DNA from: Oscillospiraceae bacterium
GTDB lineage: Bacteria; Bacillota; Clostridia; Oscillospirales; CAG-272
Assembly (NCBI GenBank): GCA_015063895.1
Contig: SVTG01000010.1
Coordinates: forward strand, 1 to 59,282
DNA: 59,282 nt
Reading direction: 5' to 3'
Shown: positions 25,462 through 34,312 of the stretch, piece by piece
Layout: each line of letters starts with the position of its first letter
How positions within the stretch are numbered: position 1 is the first letter of the stretch
Notes under the pieces: model-generated
Told to the model about the DNA's origin: nothing
The model's input: only the letters and a program-made list of their open reading frames with translations
The model's database searches: none
Program-made: the position numbers and the translations under genes

Positions 25462-25511
25462 TAAAGCAGAAGATATATGCGATATTTTAATTTGTGAAGG
25501 GAGGTGGCGCC

Positions 25512-28127
25512 GTGATTGAGATCAAGCACGTCAGCAAGCTGTATCATACGCGCCGTCGGCGTCGTGTAGCGGCACTGCGCGATATCAATCTGACGTTTGG
25601 TAAGACCGGCATGGTCTTTATCGTTGGCAAGAGCGGCAGCGGCAAATCAACGCTCTTGAATATGCTCAGCGGCCTGGATACGCCAAGCGAGGGGCAGGTG
25701 CTGGTGAACGGTCGTGACGTGGCCGAGCTGTCTCCCTGCGAAACAGCGGCCTATCGCGCCACGCGCTTAGGCTTTATTTTTCAGGATTTTCACCTCATTG
25801 ACCACCTGACGGTAGCGGAAAACGTGGCTTTTTCGCTCTCCTTACAGGCGCGGGAGGACCCCGATGCCGTCGCGCAGATCCTGGCGGACGTGGGGCTGGC
25901 GGGCTACGGTGAGCGAAGGATCTGCGAGCTCAGCGGCGGGGAATGCCAGCGTGTGGCGATCGCACGCGCACTGATCAAATCCCCCGACATGATTCTTGCC
26001 GACGAGCCGACGGGCAATCTTGACAGCAAGACCTCGGCGGCCGTTTTGCAGATCTTAAAGACCGTATCCGAGAAAAGCCTTGTTGTGATCGTATCTCACA
26101 ATATCAGCGATGCCTACCGCTACGGCGACCGTATCGTGGAGCTGCGCGACGGTGAGGTGATCGTCAACAAGCAGCGCTGTGAGGGATACCGAAACGCTTT
26201 TTCGATCGAAAACGGTAGGGTAGTGCTACCCTACAACAAGCAGCTGAGCGAGGAGGAGCTGACGCGCTTTGAGCATGCTGCTGTCAGCGGCTCTGTGCGT
26301 GAGATCATACAGCTAAACGACGGCTTTGCCGACGTGCCGGACCCATGCTCGCTGCCGACGGCCGTGCAAAGCGACATTGGGCGAGGCAAAAACATGCCGT
26401 TTCGGGCTTTGTGGGGGCTTTTGTGGCGCTTTATGAGGCATCAAAAGGCTGTATGTACCGTAACGGTGCTGCTTTCTGCGCTTCTGGTCACGCTGTTTGC
26501 CCTGGTGCAGTCCTTTTTGCTCTTTGACGAGGCGGGCATATACACGACCGTCTTTCAAAGCAACGAGCGTCCGTCGGCCGTGCTTTACAAGGGTGTGTAT
26601 GACACCTATGCGCGGGAACTGAAGACCGACTATTTGGTGCCGCTCTCACCCACCGAGGAGGAGGGGTTGTTGGCTGCGGGCTATGAGGGGAACATCTATC
26701 GCTTGAATAATTTTTCCATTCCCGTATCCTCCAATTCCTATCGCATGATGCACGGTGAGCAGATCAGAAGCAGTGACAATCTGGCCAATTTTTATTTGCG
26801 TGAGACCTATGGCACGCTGATCTGCGACAGCGCCTATTTGCAGCGCGCCTTCGGCGGCGAGGGTGAGATCGAGGTGTTGGCGGGCGACCTTACCGATACT
26901 GACGGCATCGTGATCACCGATTACGTGGCGGATTCGCTGATCTATTATCAAAAGGAACTGAATACCTACTCAGATCTGATCGGTGAGCTGACGATCGCCT
27001 CCTACTTGCGTGCGCGCGTGACGGCAGTCGTCAAGACCGATTACCATGAGCGCTACGATATTTTTCATCAGCAGCTGATCAACGCCAAGAAAACGCAAAA
27101 CGATGAGCTGTTATATTCGCTGATCAGAAGCGAGGCGTGCACCGCCTTTTTTGCCGACGTCACCGAGCGCCTTGGCGTTTGCTATACGCTTGACCCTGAT
27201 TTTCTTGTCAATGCTAAAACGCACAAGGAGGTTGTGCGCCTTGGCAACAGCTGTTTTTACGCGGGTGATACCTGCCTGCGCAAGCACGAGGATACCTATG
27301 TGCTCCTGAGCGAAGAGGCACTGCCCGAAAACGGCGTGGTGATGGACTACACCCTTTACAACCGCCTTTACGGCACGCAATATACCACCAAAAATTTAGA
27401 GGAGTTTACCCCTCATACCGTCACGCTGAGCCGCCTGCGGCCTTATGCGGATATTGACAGCCGGCCGATCTTTGAAAAGGAGATCGAGATCACGGCTCTT
27501 AGCAAGGATAAGGGGCTTCGGGCGGGGCAGGCGCTATATCAATTTTTTGCCGATCACGAGCTGCTTGAATACGCACTCTGTCTGCCCGATAGCGAAACGC
27601 TGGGTGCCGCCTACGAGAGTATTGCCGCGCAGCACCTGTACACGGGTGTCGAGGGCTATGAGCTGGCGACCAATATTACCAAGATCGTGTCGGTCTTTGA
27701 GGAGTTTTTTGCCCTGATCGTCGTTTTTGTGGTGCTGGTTTCCTTGCTGGTCGTTTTCTTCTTTGCCAATACCATCGTGCGTAAAAACCGCAAGAGCATT
27801 GGTATTATGCAAGCGCTCGGTCAACGCACCGCCGATGCTTTGAGGGCCTTTGCCTATCAGATCCTGCTTGTCCTCGGCATCTCTGCCGCGCTCACGGTCG
27901 GCACGTATTTTTGGCTTGTTCGCTGGGGCAACGGCGTGCTGCAAAGCACCTTTTATCGCCTGTTTGGCAACGAGATGGTTTATGACTTTACGCTTCTGCG
28001 CGCCGGCGCGGGCGTGATCTTGATCGATCTTGCCGTTTTGCTGCTGGTGGCCGCCTGCTCGGTTGGCGTTGAAATGCTGCTTTTGAAGCGCATCAACGTG
28101 ATCGAGGTCATTCGCTCAACCGATTGA
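25512..28127 (+). CDS. ABC transporter, ATPase and FtsX-type permease in one chain
   Basis: 871 residues from GTG at 25512 (GGGAGGT upstream). The first 230 residues are a MacB/LolD-type ATPase: [12 protein letters not shown] (Walker A, about 38-49), FIFQDFHL, the signature [27 protein letters not shown] (Walker B) and IVSHN. One membrane span follows near 305-325, then a large extracytoplasmic domain of about 380 residues, then three spans ([51 protein letters not shown]) typical of FtsX permeases, ending [10 protein letters not shown]. Such fused proteins act as mechanotransmitters or exporters of peptides or lipids rather than importers. No separate partner or two-component system is next to it, so the substrate is unknown. 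Confidence 0.9.
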   Translation: MIEIKHVSKLYHTRRRRRVAALRDINLTFGKTGMVFIVGKSGSGKSTLLNMLSGLDTPSEGQVLVNGRDVAELSPCETAAYRATRLGFIFQDFHLIDHLTVAENVAFSLSLQAREDPDAVAQILADVGLAGYGERRICELSGGECQRVAIARALIKSPDMILADEPTGNLDSKTSAAVLQILKTVSEKSLVVIVSHNISDAYRYGDRIVELRDGEVIVNKQRCEGYRNAFSIENGRVVLPYNKQLSEEELTRFEHAAVSGSVREIIQLNDGFADVPDPCSLPTAVQSDIGRGKNMPFRALWGLLWRFMRHQKAVCTVTVLLSALLVTLFALVQSFLLFDEAGIYTTVFQSNERPSAVLYKGVYDTYARELKTDYLVPLSPTEEEGLLAAGYEGNIYRLNNFSIPVSSNSYRMMHGEQIRSSDNLANFYLRETYGTLICDSAYLQRAFGGEGEIEVLAGDLTDTDGIVITDYVADSLIYYQKELNTYSDLIGELTIASYLRARVTAVVKTDYHERYDIFHQQLINAKKTQNDELLYSLIRSEACTAFFADVTERLGVCYTLDPDFLVNAKTHKEVVRLGNSCFYAGDTCLRKHEDTYVLLSEEALPENGVVMDYTLYNRLYGTQYTTKNLEEFTPHTVTLSRLRPYADIDSRPIFEKEIEITALSKDKGLRAGQALYQFFADHELLEYALCLPDSETLGAAYESIAAQHLYTGVEGYELATNITKIVSVFEEFFALIVVFVVLVSLLVVFFFANTIVRKNRKSIGIMQALGQRTADALRAFAYQILLVLGISAALTVGTYFWLVRWGNGVLQSTFYRLFGNEMVYDFTLLRAGAGVILIDLAVLLLVAACSVGVEMLLLKRINVIEVIRSTD

Positions 28128-28165
28128 AAAAAGCTTGGTTGTAATATTTGGAAAGGAATTATGCT

Positions 28166-28984
28166 ATGAAGCTCGGTTTACTGGTATCTCTGAGTGCCAC
28201 CCCCACGATTGAGGAAAAGCTGAAGGCATTGGCCGATATGGGCTTTTCTTCGTGTCAGATCACCTGCTGGGATATGTCGCTTTATACCGATGAGATGGCT
28301 GTGCGCGTTAAAAATGCGCTGGCCGAAAACGGCGTTGAGATCTCCACGCTCTGGTGCGGCTGGTCGGGGAGAAAAAAGTGGAATTTTTACGATGGGCAAT
28401 TAACTCTCGGGCTGGTGCCCGAGGCCTACCGCGCGCTGCGCATTGAGGAGCTGAAGCGCGGCTCGGATTTTGCCCAAAGGATCGGCGCCACGCAGATCGC
28501 CACGCACGCGGGGTTCCTGCCCGAAAACCCTTACAGCTATGCGTACCACGGCGTCATTGCCGCCTTGCGTGAGGTGGCGGAATACGCAAAGGCAAACGGT
28601 CAGTACTTTTTGCTTGAAACGGGTCAGGAAACGCCCACCACTCTTTTGCGTGCCATTGAGGACATAGGCACCGATAATCTTGGTATCAATCTTGATCCGG
28701 CCAATTTTATTCTTTACGGCAAGGCTAACCCTGTCGATGCGCTGGATACGCTCGGCGGGTACGTGCGCGACGTACACGGTAAGGACGGCCTGTATCCCAC
28801 CAACGGGCGTGATCTCGGGCGGGAAACGCCGCTTGGGGAAGGCAAGGTGAATATTCCGTTGTTGATCAAAAGGCTCAAGGAATGCGGCTATGACGGCCCC
28901 ATTACCATTGAGCGTGAGATCAGCGGTGCAAGGCAGATCGCCGATATCAAGGCAGGAAAGGCCTTGCTGGAACGGTATATTTGA
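28166..28984 (+). CDS. Sugar phosphate isomerase/epimerase-like TIM-barrel protein
   Basis: 272 residues of the AP_endonuc_2/xylose-isomerase-like family. KLGLLVSLSATPTIEEKLKA opens it, GATQIATHAGFLPENP and FLLETGQETPTTLLRAIED carry metal-site residues, and NLGINLDPANFILYGKANP, GYVRDVHGKDGLYP, GEGKVNIPLLIKRLKECGYD and ITIEREISG complete the barrel. It probably isomerises or eliminates a ketosugar. The start at 28166 follows GGAAAGGA. It lies 38 bp after the ABC gene, probably on one transcript, but no direct functional link is evident. Confidence 0.88.
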   Translation: MKLGLLVSLSATPTIEEKLKALADMGFSSCQITCWDMSLYTDEMAVRVKNALAENGVEISTLWCGWSGRKKWNFYDGQLTLGLVPEAYRALRIEELKRGSDFAQRIGATQIATHAGFLPENPYSYAYHGVIAALREVAEYAKANGQYFLLETGQETPTTLLRAIEDIGTDNLGINLDPANFILYGKANPVDALDTLGGYVRDVHGKDGLYPTNGRDLGRETPLGEGKVNIPLLIKRLKECGYDGPITIEREISGARQIADIKAGKALLERYI

Positions 28985-29125
28985 GCGCACTGCACGCAAC
29001 CTCTTGCCTATAGAGATGGGTGGCACACGGCAAAAGTGAAAAAACAGCCGGCGTCTGCGCTTTTGTTTTGGAAATTATTTTATTAAAATTGGAATTTTGT
29101 CAAAATAAAATGGAAAATGTCAAAA

Positions 29126-29161
29126 AGCGGCGAGCATCACGCTCGCCGCTTGGCTTTTTTT
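29126..29161 (+). terminator. Intrinsic terminator after the isomerase gene
   Basis: AGCGGCGAGC/GCTCGCCGCT then TTTTTTTT; it also faces the convergent ribF end. Confidence 0.9.
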
Positions 29162-29169
29162 GTTTCATA

Positions 29170-30096
29170 TCAGAAATAGGATCTGGCGCGCTCCACGTCA
29201 AGGCGGATCTGCGCCTCGAGCTCGTCAAGCCCCTCAAATTTGCGCTCCTCGCGCAGAAAATGCAAAAAGCTGACCGTCATTTCCTTGCCGTAAAGATTGC
29301 CGTCAAAATCAAACAAAAAGGTTTCGCAGTTGACGTCGCGCCCGTCGTTCACGGTGGGGCGCACGCCCACGTTGCAAATACCGCAGTAGCAGGCGCCGTC
29401 AACGCTTACCTGCACCGCGTAAACGCCGTGCATCGGCACAAGCATACCGGTGGGAAAGGTGAGATTGGCGGTCGGAAAGCCCATCGCGCGCCCGATACGG
29501 CGCCCGTCCGTGACGTGCCCCGTCAGCGCATAGGGGCGCCCGAGGAGCCTTGCCGCATCATCGGGCTGACCGCCCGTGAGCATGGCGCGTACCAGACTGG
29601 AGCTGACGGTATAAGGGCCGTCAAGCACGGGTGACATGACCGATACGGTGCGGCCGTTTTTGGCAAAGCGTTGCAAAAGGTCGGTGGGTGTGCCCTTGCC
29701 GCGTGCGCCAAAGCTGTAATTAAAGCCGCATACCAGCAGCTCTGCGTGACATTCGCCGATCAAAACGTCGTCGATAAAGGCCTCGGGCGTGAGGTCCTTG
29801 ATGGCGGGGAAATCGTAAAGCACGGCAAAATCAAGGCCCGCCGCCTTGATCAGCGCCAGCTTTTCCTCAAGCGAGGTCAGCTGAGGGGTGGGGCGTTTGG
29901 AAAGCGTTGCCGTGGGCGGCGTTGTAAAAAGCAGTACGCCAAGAGGGAGGTCGGCATGGCGCAGGCGCGCTTGCTGCTGCAATTCGTCAAAAAGTGCGCG
30001 GTGGCCGACGTGCACACCGTCAAAATGGCCAAGGCAAAGCCCACAGCCCCCCGCAAGCGTTACGGGCTGTTTTTCACAAAAGCTGACCAGTTGCAT
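29170..30096 (-). CDS. ribF: Bifunctional riboflavin kinase/FAD synthetase
   Basis: 308 residues, standard for RibF. The nucleotidyltransferase half has LCLGHFDGVHVGHRALFDEL (HxGH-type motif) and VCGFNYSFGARGKG; SSSLVRAMLTGGQPDDAARLLGRPY leads into the kinase half with GRAMGFPTANLTFP and GVYAVQVSVDG, and ends NCETFLFDFDGNLYGKEMTVSFLHFLR. It makes FMN and FAD. GAAGGAGG precedes the ATG. Single gene, no riboswitch visible upstream. Confidence 0.96.
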   Translation of the reverse strand: MQLVSFCEKQPVTLAGGCGLCLGHFDGVHVGHRALFDELQQQARLRHADLPLGVLLFTTPPTATLSKRPTPQLTSLEEKLALIKAAGLDFAVLYDFPAIKDLTPEAFIDDVLIGECHAELLVCGFNYSFGARGKGTPTDLLQRFAKNGRTVSVMSPVLDGPYTVSSSLVRAMLTGGQPDDAARLLGRPYALTGHVTDGRRIGRAMGFPTANLTFPTGMLVPMHGVYAVQVSVDGACYCGICNVGVRPTVNDGRDVNCETFLFDFDGNLYGKEMTVSFLHFLREERKFEGLDELEAQIRLDVERARSYF

Positions 30097-30176
30097 AGCG
30101 GCACCTCCTTCCGTCTTTGCTTATTATACTGCATCGCAGCGCAAAATGCAACCCCCAAGCGCAATTTATTCGTATA

Positions 30177-30450
30177 ACGCCCTCTACAAGGAAACGTGCG
30201 TCGCTCGCAAAAATTAAAAAATTCACGCACAATGTAACGCCAACCTGTAGGGACAGGCGCCCTCGACTGTCCGTGATGTGTTTGCACGGAATAACGGGTC
30301 GCCGAGGGCGTCGACCCCTACAAGGAAACGTGCTTCGCTCGCAAAAACAAAAAAATTTACGCACAATGTACCGCCCACCTGTAGGGACAGGCGCCCTCGA
30401 CTGTCCGCGATGTGTTTGCACGGAATAACGGGTCGCCGAAGGCTCGCAAC
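30177..30450. repeat. Two tandem copies of a 134-bp intergenic repeat
   Basis: CTACAAGGAAACGTGC at 30184 recurs at 30318. Each unit holds CCTGTAGGGACAGGCGCCCT, CGACTGTCCG, GTTTGCACGGAATAACGGGT and CGCCGA(G/A)GGC. The head and tail (GTAGGG..., ...CCCCTAC) are built like the REP units at 36.6-38 kb but with another core. No gene in 30097-30623. Confidence 0.8.
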
Positions 30451-30623
30451 CGCCGCCACGCGTCGGGAACTACGAGGAGAGGCGTCGGTGCGTCGGTATA
30501 AATGGTATGAATTCCCATCAATTCCATCAAAGAGTGGTGGGCAATACTTGACATATGAACTCTTTCATAGTATAATAGAATATTACAAGCAAACCGCAAA
30601 AAACGGGGAAAGGGGGGTGCTGA

Positions 30624-32960
30624 ATGTCACAGGAAAAGAAAAGACCAACGGGCGTGCCTTCGGACTTTTGGGATATTGCCGCCTTGGTGCCGCCGCGCGC
30701 GAAACGCGGCACGTACCGTGAGCCGCCCCGCCGCCAAACCGATACCCGAGCGGTGCCCGTCAGCGTGCCGCAGCCGCAGGGTAAGAGGCAGACCGCCCCC
30801 GTCGCAGGCACAGCCGATATCCGTATGGAAGCCGTCCCCGTGGCCGCGCAGCACCCCCTCGCGCCCCCTCAAGGAGAGCAGGGCGCCACAAGGGGGAACG
30901 CGCCACTCCTTTTTGACGATATCACCCAAAACGGTGCAGAAAAAATCGCTGTGTCGCAACCCCAAAATGTCGCGCAGCAGCTGCAAAGCACCGCACCGCA
31001 ACCCCAAAACGGTGCAGAAAAAATCGCTGTGCCGCAACCCCAAAATGTCGCACAGCAAACCACGGTTACCGTGGAGGCGGTGGCGACCGCGCCCACCGTG
31101 CATCTGATGTCGCAAACGGGCACGGTGATGGCGGGTGACGTGCCTTTGCCGCGCCGCGAGCTTGTGCCCGCGGCGCCGACCGAAGCGCCACGCCCCGAGC
31201 GTGTTTACCGCCCCGAGGGCGGGTTTTTGCGTGAGGTGCGCGTGTTTTTGTTCGGTCGCCCGCATACCTACTATGCGGCCTTTGCCAATCACGCGAAAAA
31301 GCTTAAGGATTTTGAGGGCAAGGAGGTGCCCCACGTTCCCTTTTTCTCCTATATGCCGCAATATACGCAGTTGACACGCCCACAGCTTGCCTACTATTTT
31401 TGGTGGCGGACCTCCTTTCGGCGCGGCGTGGCACTGGAAGCCGATTATTCCTATCTTTTGCTGTATATATTTGAGATCATCAATCTTGGTGATGAAATTG
31501 ACCCCCAAACGGGGCAGGAAAGCCTGCAAAGGCTCTGGCTTTCCTATCGCGGTCAATATCCGCGCCTTGACGGTGTTTTGCGTGAGTGGCTTTGCGATTA
31601 TGCACTTGTGCACGGCCTCGCCCCCCTGCCATTGCCCGCGGGGCAGCTTCGCGCACTTGTCACAGATGCACGCTTAAAGGAATTTTATCTGGGGGCGGGC
31701 AAGGGTGAGAGCTTGCTGGATGCCGTTTTGGCCTTTTCCAGCAATTACGACTACCGCAAAAGCAAGTTTTACCGCGGCGAGCACGTGGCACTCTTTGACC
31801 GCGTGCTGCGTGGGGCCGCCAAGCTGGCGCTGGAGGCCCTGATGCGCGAAAACAGTGAAGGGGAAATGCCCTTGGGGCATTCCACCGTGACGCGTGAAAG
31901 CTTTTCGGGGGCGCTTTGCACCAGCCGCCAAAAAAAGCGTATCGAGGTGGATTTTGTATCCTTTTCGCATACCTATCGCCTGCGTTACGTGCTCAGCGAC
32001 GTCTTGAAATACGCGGAGAATGCGGTAAGAGCTCACCTCGGTATCAAATCGCGTCTGTCGGTGTACGAGGTGCCAAACGATCTGCGCGAGGCGCTTGAGT
32101 GCTATCTTGCTACCGCCTTGCCGCCCAAGTCCGTACGTGCAGTCGGCAAAACCCCCGCGCCGATGCCCGACTATGAAAAGCGCTATGAGCTGCCGCAGCT
32201 TGCACTCTCACTTGACCGCGCCGCCACCATTGAGGCAGAATCCTGGCAGACCACCAGGCGCTTGGTGGAGGCCTTTGGCGGTATACAAGCCGATGCCGAT
32301 CCGCTGCCCGCGGTACCCGTTGGCAGAGAAAAAAACGAAAAATACCCCGAAACGGTATCAAAAACCGACACTTTGCATGAAAACGGCAGCGCTTTGCATG
32401 CAACGCGCCCTCAAGAGGACGTCGCACCCACGAGCCCCCAAGAGCCTGCCGCACCCACGCGCCCCGGAGAGTGCGTCGCGCCCACGCGCCCCCAAGAGGG
32501 TGTCATGTCCACGCGCCCTCAACAGGGTGTCATGTCCACGCGCCCCGGAGAGTGCGTCGCGCCCACGCGCCCCCAAGAGGGTGTCATGTCCACGCGCCCT
32601 CAACAGGGTGTCATGTCCACGCGCCCCGAAGAGGGTGTCGCGTCCACGCGCCCCCAAGAGGGTGTTCCGTCCACGTGCCCCACAGACTCGCGCTGCACGC
32701 AGGGTGGGGCACACGGCAAGGGGCCGCTTGCCGAGGCGCTGGGTGACCTTGCTGCCTTTTTGCCGCTTGTGGCAAGAGGAGATACAGCGGCCATGCGCGC
32801 GTTCTCGGGGCAGAGGGGGCTGATGGTAGACGCCGTTTGCGATCGCATCAACACCGTGGCAGTAGATCTGCTCGGTGACGTTATATTGGAAGAAAGTATG
32901 GGTACGTGGCAAATTATCGAGGATTACCGTACCGATTTAGAGGAGGGACTGTTATCATGA
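30624..32960 (+). CDS. TerB_N/TerB_C-domain protein of a three-gene ATPase-helicase module
   Basis: 778 residues. Residues 1-190 are Pro/Gln-rich and disordered, with repeats of PQPQN(V/G)A. From about 198 a TerB_N domain starts (GFLREVRVFLFGRPHTYYAA, MPQYTQLTRPQLAYYFWWRT, YLLLYIFEIINLG). A TerB_C-like part follows from about 515 (LSLDRAATIEAESWQTTRRL). It is interrupted at about 590-690 by ten or so 10-residue repeats (RPQEGVMST type) and resumes as INTVAVDLLGDVILEESMGTWQIIEDY. TerB-type proteins are tied to stress and phage-related systems, but the molecular role is unknown. Its stop overlaps the ATPase start (ATGA), so production is coupled. No signal peptide or membrane span. Confidence 0.82.
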   Translation: MSQEKKRPTGVPSDFWDIAALVPPRAKRGTYREPPRRQTDTRAVPVSVPQPQGKRQTAPVAGTADIRMEAVPVAAQHPLAPPQGEQGATRGNAPLLFDDITQNGAEKIAVSQPQNVAQQLQSTAPQPQNGAEKIAVPQPQNVAQQTTVTVEAVATAPTVHLMSQTGTVMAGDVPLPRRELVPAAPTEAPRPERVYRPEGGFLREVRVFLFGRPHTYYAAFANHAKKLKDFEGKEVPHVPFFSYMPQYTQLTRPQLAYYFWWRTSFRRGVALEADYSYLLLYIFEIINLGDEIDPQTGQESLQRLWLSYRGQYPRLDGVLREWLCDYALVHGLAPLPLPAGQLRALVTDARLKEFYLGAGKGESLLDAVLAFSSNYDYRKSKFYRGEHVALFDRVLRGAAKLALEALMRENSEGEMPLGHSTVTRESFSGALCTSRQKKRIEVDFVSFSHTYRLRYVLSDVLKYAENAVRAHLGIKSRLSVYEVPNDLREALECYLATALPPKSVRAVGKTPAPMPDYEKRYELPQLALSLDRAATIEAESWQTTRRLVEAFGGIQADADPLPAVPVGREKNEKYPETVSKTDTLHENGSALHATRPQEDVAPTSPQEPAAPTRPGECVAPTRPQEGVMSTRPQQGVMSTRPGECVAPTRPQEGVMSTRPQQGVMSTRPEEGVASTRPQEGVPSTCPTDSRCTQGGAHGKGPLAEALGDLAAFLPLVARGDTAAMRAFSGQRGLMVDAVCDRINTVAVDLLGDVILEESMGTWQIIEDYRTDLEEGLLS
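32395..32690 (+). repeat. 30-bp coding minisatellite in the TerB protein gene
   Basis: About ten units of the type CCCACGCGCCCCCAAGAGGG plus TGTCATGT. A larger repeat of three units is itself duplicated (RPGECVAP-TRPQEGVMS-TRPQQGVMS twice). It lies in a linker inside the TerB_C-like part and is likely variable between strains. Confidence 0.9.
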
Positions 32961-34303
32961 GTGAAACCAAGCAAGGGGCGGTGCGTGTACCGCGCCGCAT
33001 ATTGAACGCGCTGATGGCCTCGCTTGCCGCAGGCGTGGTGCCGCGCACAGGTGCCCCGTACGTGGCGATCGGCCGAAGGGAGGAGATCGGTGCCTTTTTG
33101 TCCGACCTTGAAAATATCAGCGAGGGCGGTGCCGCCATGCGCTTCCTGATCGGTCGCTACGGCAGCGGTAAAAGCTTTTTGATGCAGCTGGTGCGCGGCT
33201 ACGCGCTTGAGCGCGATTTTCTTACGGCCGATGCCGATCTTACCCCCGAACGGCGACTGTACGGCACGGGCGGCACAGGCGTTGCCACCTATCGCGAGCT
33301 GATGAAAAATCTTGCCTCCAAGGCCTCGCCCGACGGTGGGGCGCTCCCGAAGATCATTGCCAGATGGCTGGGGCAATTACAGGCCGAGGTCGGTGAGGAC
33401 GCCACGGGCGAAAAGCTGCGCGTGCGTGTGAGTGAAGCGCTCAGCGACGTGGAATTTATGGTGGGCGGCTTTGATTTTGCACGTGTGATCGTGGCGTATT
33501 ACCGCGCGTATCTTGACGGAAACGACGAAAAAATGTCGGCCTGCCTTTGCTGGCTGCGCGGCGAATTTTCCTCTAAGACCGAGGCAAGAAGCGCCCTCGG
33601 CATACAGGTCTCGGTGATCATCAACGACGAAAACTGGTACGATTTTATCAAGCTTTTTGCGGTGCTGGCGCGCCGCATCGGCTATCGGGGGCTGGTGGTG
33701 TTCGTTGACGAATGCGTCAATCTTTATAAGATCGTACACCGTGTCAGCCGCGAAAACAATTACGAAAAGATCCTTTCTATGTTCAACGACGCCCTGCAGG
33801 GCAAGGCCGAGGGGCTTTTGCTCTGCCTTGGCGGCACACCCCAGTTTTTGGAGGATACGCGCCGTGGGCTCTTCAGCTACGAGGCCTTGCGCTCCCGCCT
33901 TTGTGACAGCCGCTTTTTCGCGCCCGAATTTAAAAATCTTATCGGGCCCGTCATTCGCCTGCGGCGCCTTTCCGATGACGAGCTGTATGCCTTGATCGTG
34001 CGCGTGAGCGCCCTTTATGCCGAGTGCTACGGCACAGCGCCGCGCATAACAAGCGAGCAGCAGGTGCGCTTTTTGCGCTTTTGCCTTTCCCGTGCGGGTG
34101 CTGACAGCCTGATGACGCCGCGTGAGATCCTGCGCGACTATATGACGGTTTTGAATATTTTAATGCAAAATCCCGATACCGATTTTGATGCGCTGCTGGC
34201 GCGTGTCGGCGGTGAAGGGGAGAGCGGTGTGCAGGAAAGTGCCGAAACGGGTAGCGAAAACGGCACTCCTTCTCCCTTTGACCCCAGTGATATCGTTTTG
34301 TAA
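32957..34303 (+). CDS. BrxD-like P-loop ATPase (DUF2791 family)
   Basis: 448 residues. Opening VRVPRRILNALMASLAAGVVPRTGAPYVAIGR with GRYGSGKSFLMQLVRGYALE (Walker A, residues 66-73), and GLVVFVDECVNLYKI (Walker B near 240-250), match the DUF2791/BREX ATP-binding protein BrxD family. The downstream LLLCLGGTPQFLEDTRRGLFSYEALRSRL is also typical. Such ATPases are thought to load or drive DNA-acting partners; here the partner is the helicase 9 bp downstream. The start at 32957 follows GGAGGG by 8 bp and overlaps the TerB gene by 4 bp. Confidence 0.85.
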   Translation: MSETKQGAVRVPRRILNALMASLAAGVVPRTGAPYVAIGRREEIGAFLSDLENISEGGAAMRFLIGRYGSGKSFLMQLVRGYALERDFLTADADLTPERRLYGTGGTGVATYRELMKNLASKASPDGGALPKIIARWLGQLQAEVGEDATGEKLRVRVSEALSDVEFMVGGFDFARVIVAYYRAYLDGNDEKMSACLCWLRGEFSSKTEARSALGIQVSVIINDENWYDFIKLFAVLARRIGYRGLVVFVDECVNLYKIVHRVSRENNYEKILSMFNDALQGKAEGLLLCLGGTPQFLEDTRRGLFSYEALRSRLCDSRFFAPEFKNLIGPVIRLRRLSDDELYALIVRVSALYAECYGTAPRITSEQQVRFLRFCLSRAGADSLMTPREILRDYMTVLNILMQNPDTDFDALLARVGGEGESGVQESAETGSENGTPSPFDPSDIVL

Positions 34304-34312
34304 GGTGACGCG

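Noticed and set aside
32395-32690. 30-bp repeats that resemble a short CRISPR
   Set aside because: They are contiguous, in frame, and encode a decapeptide repeat inside the TerB protein.
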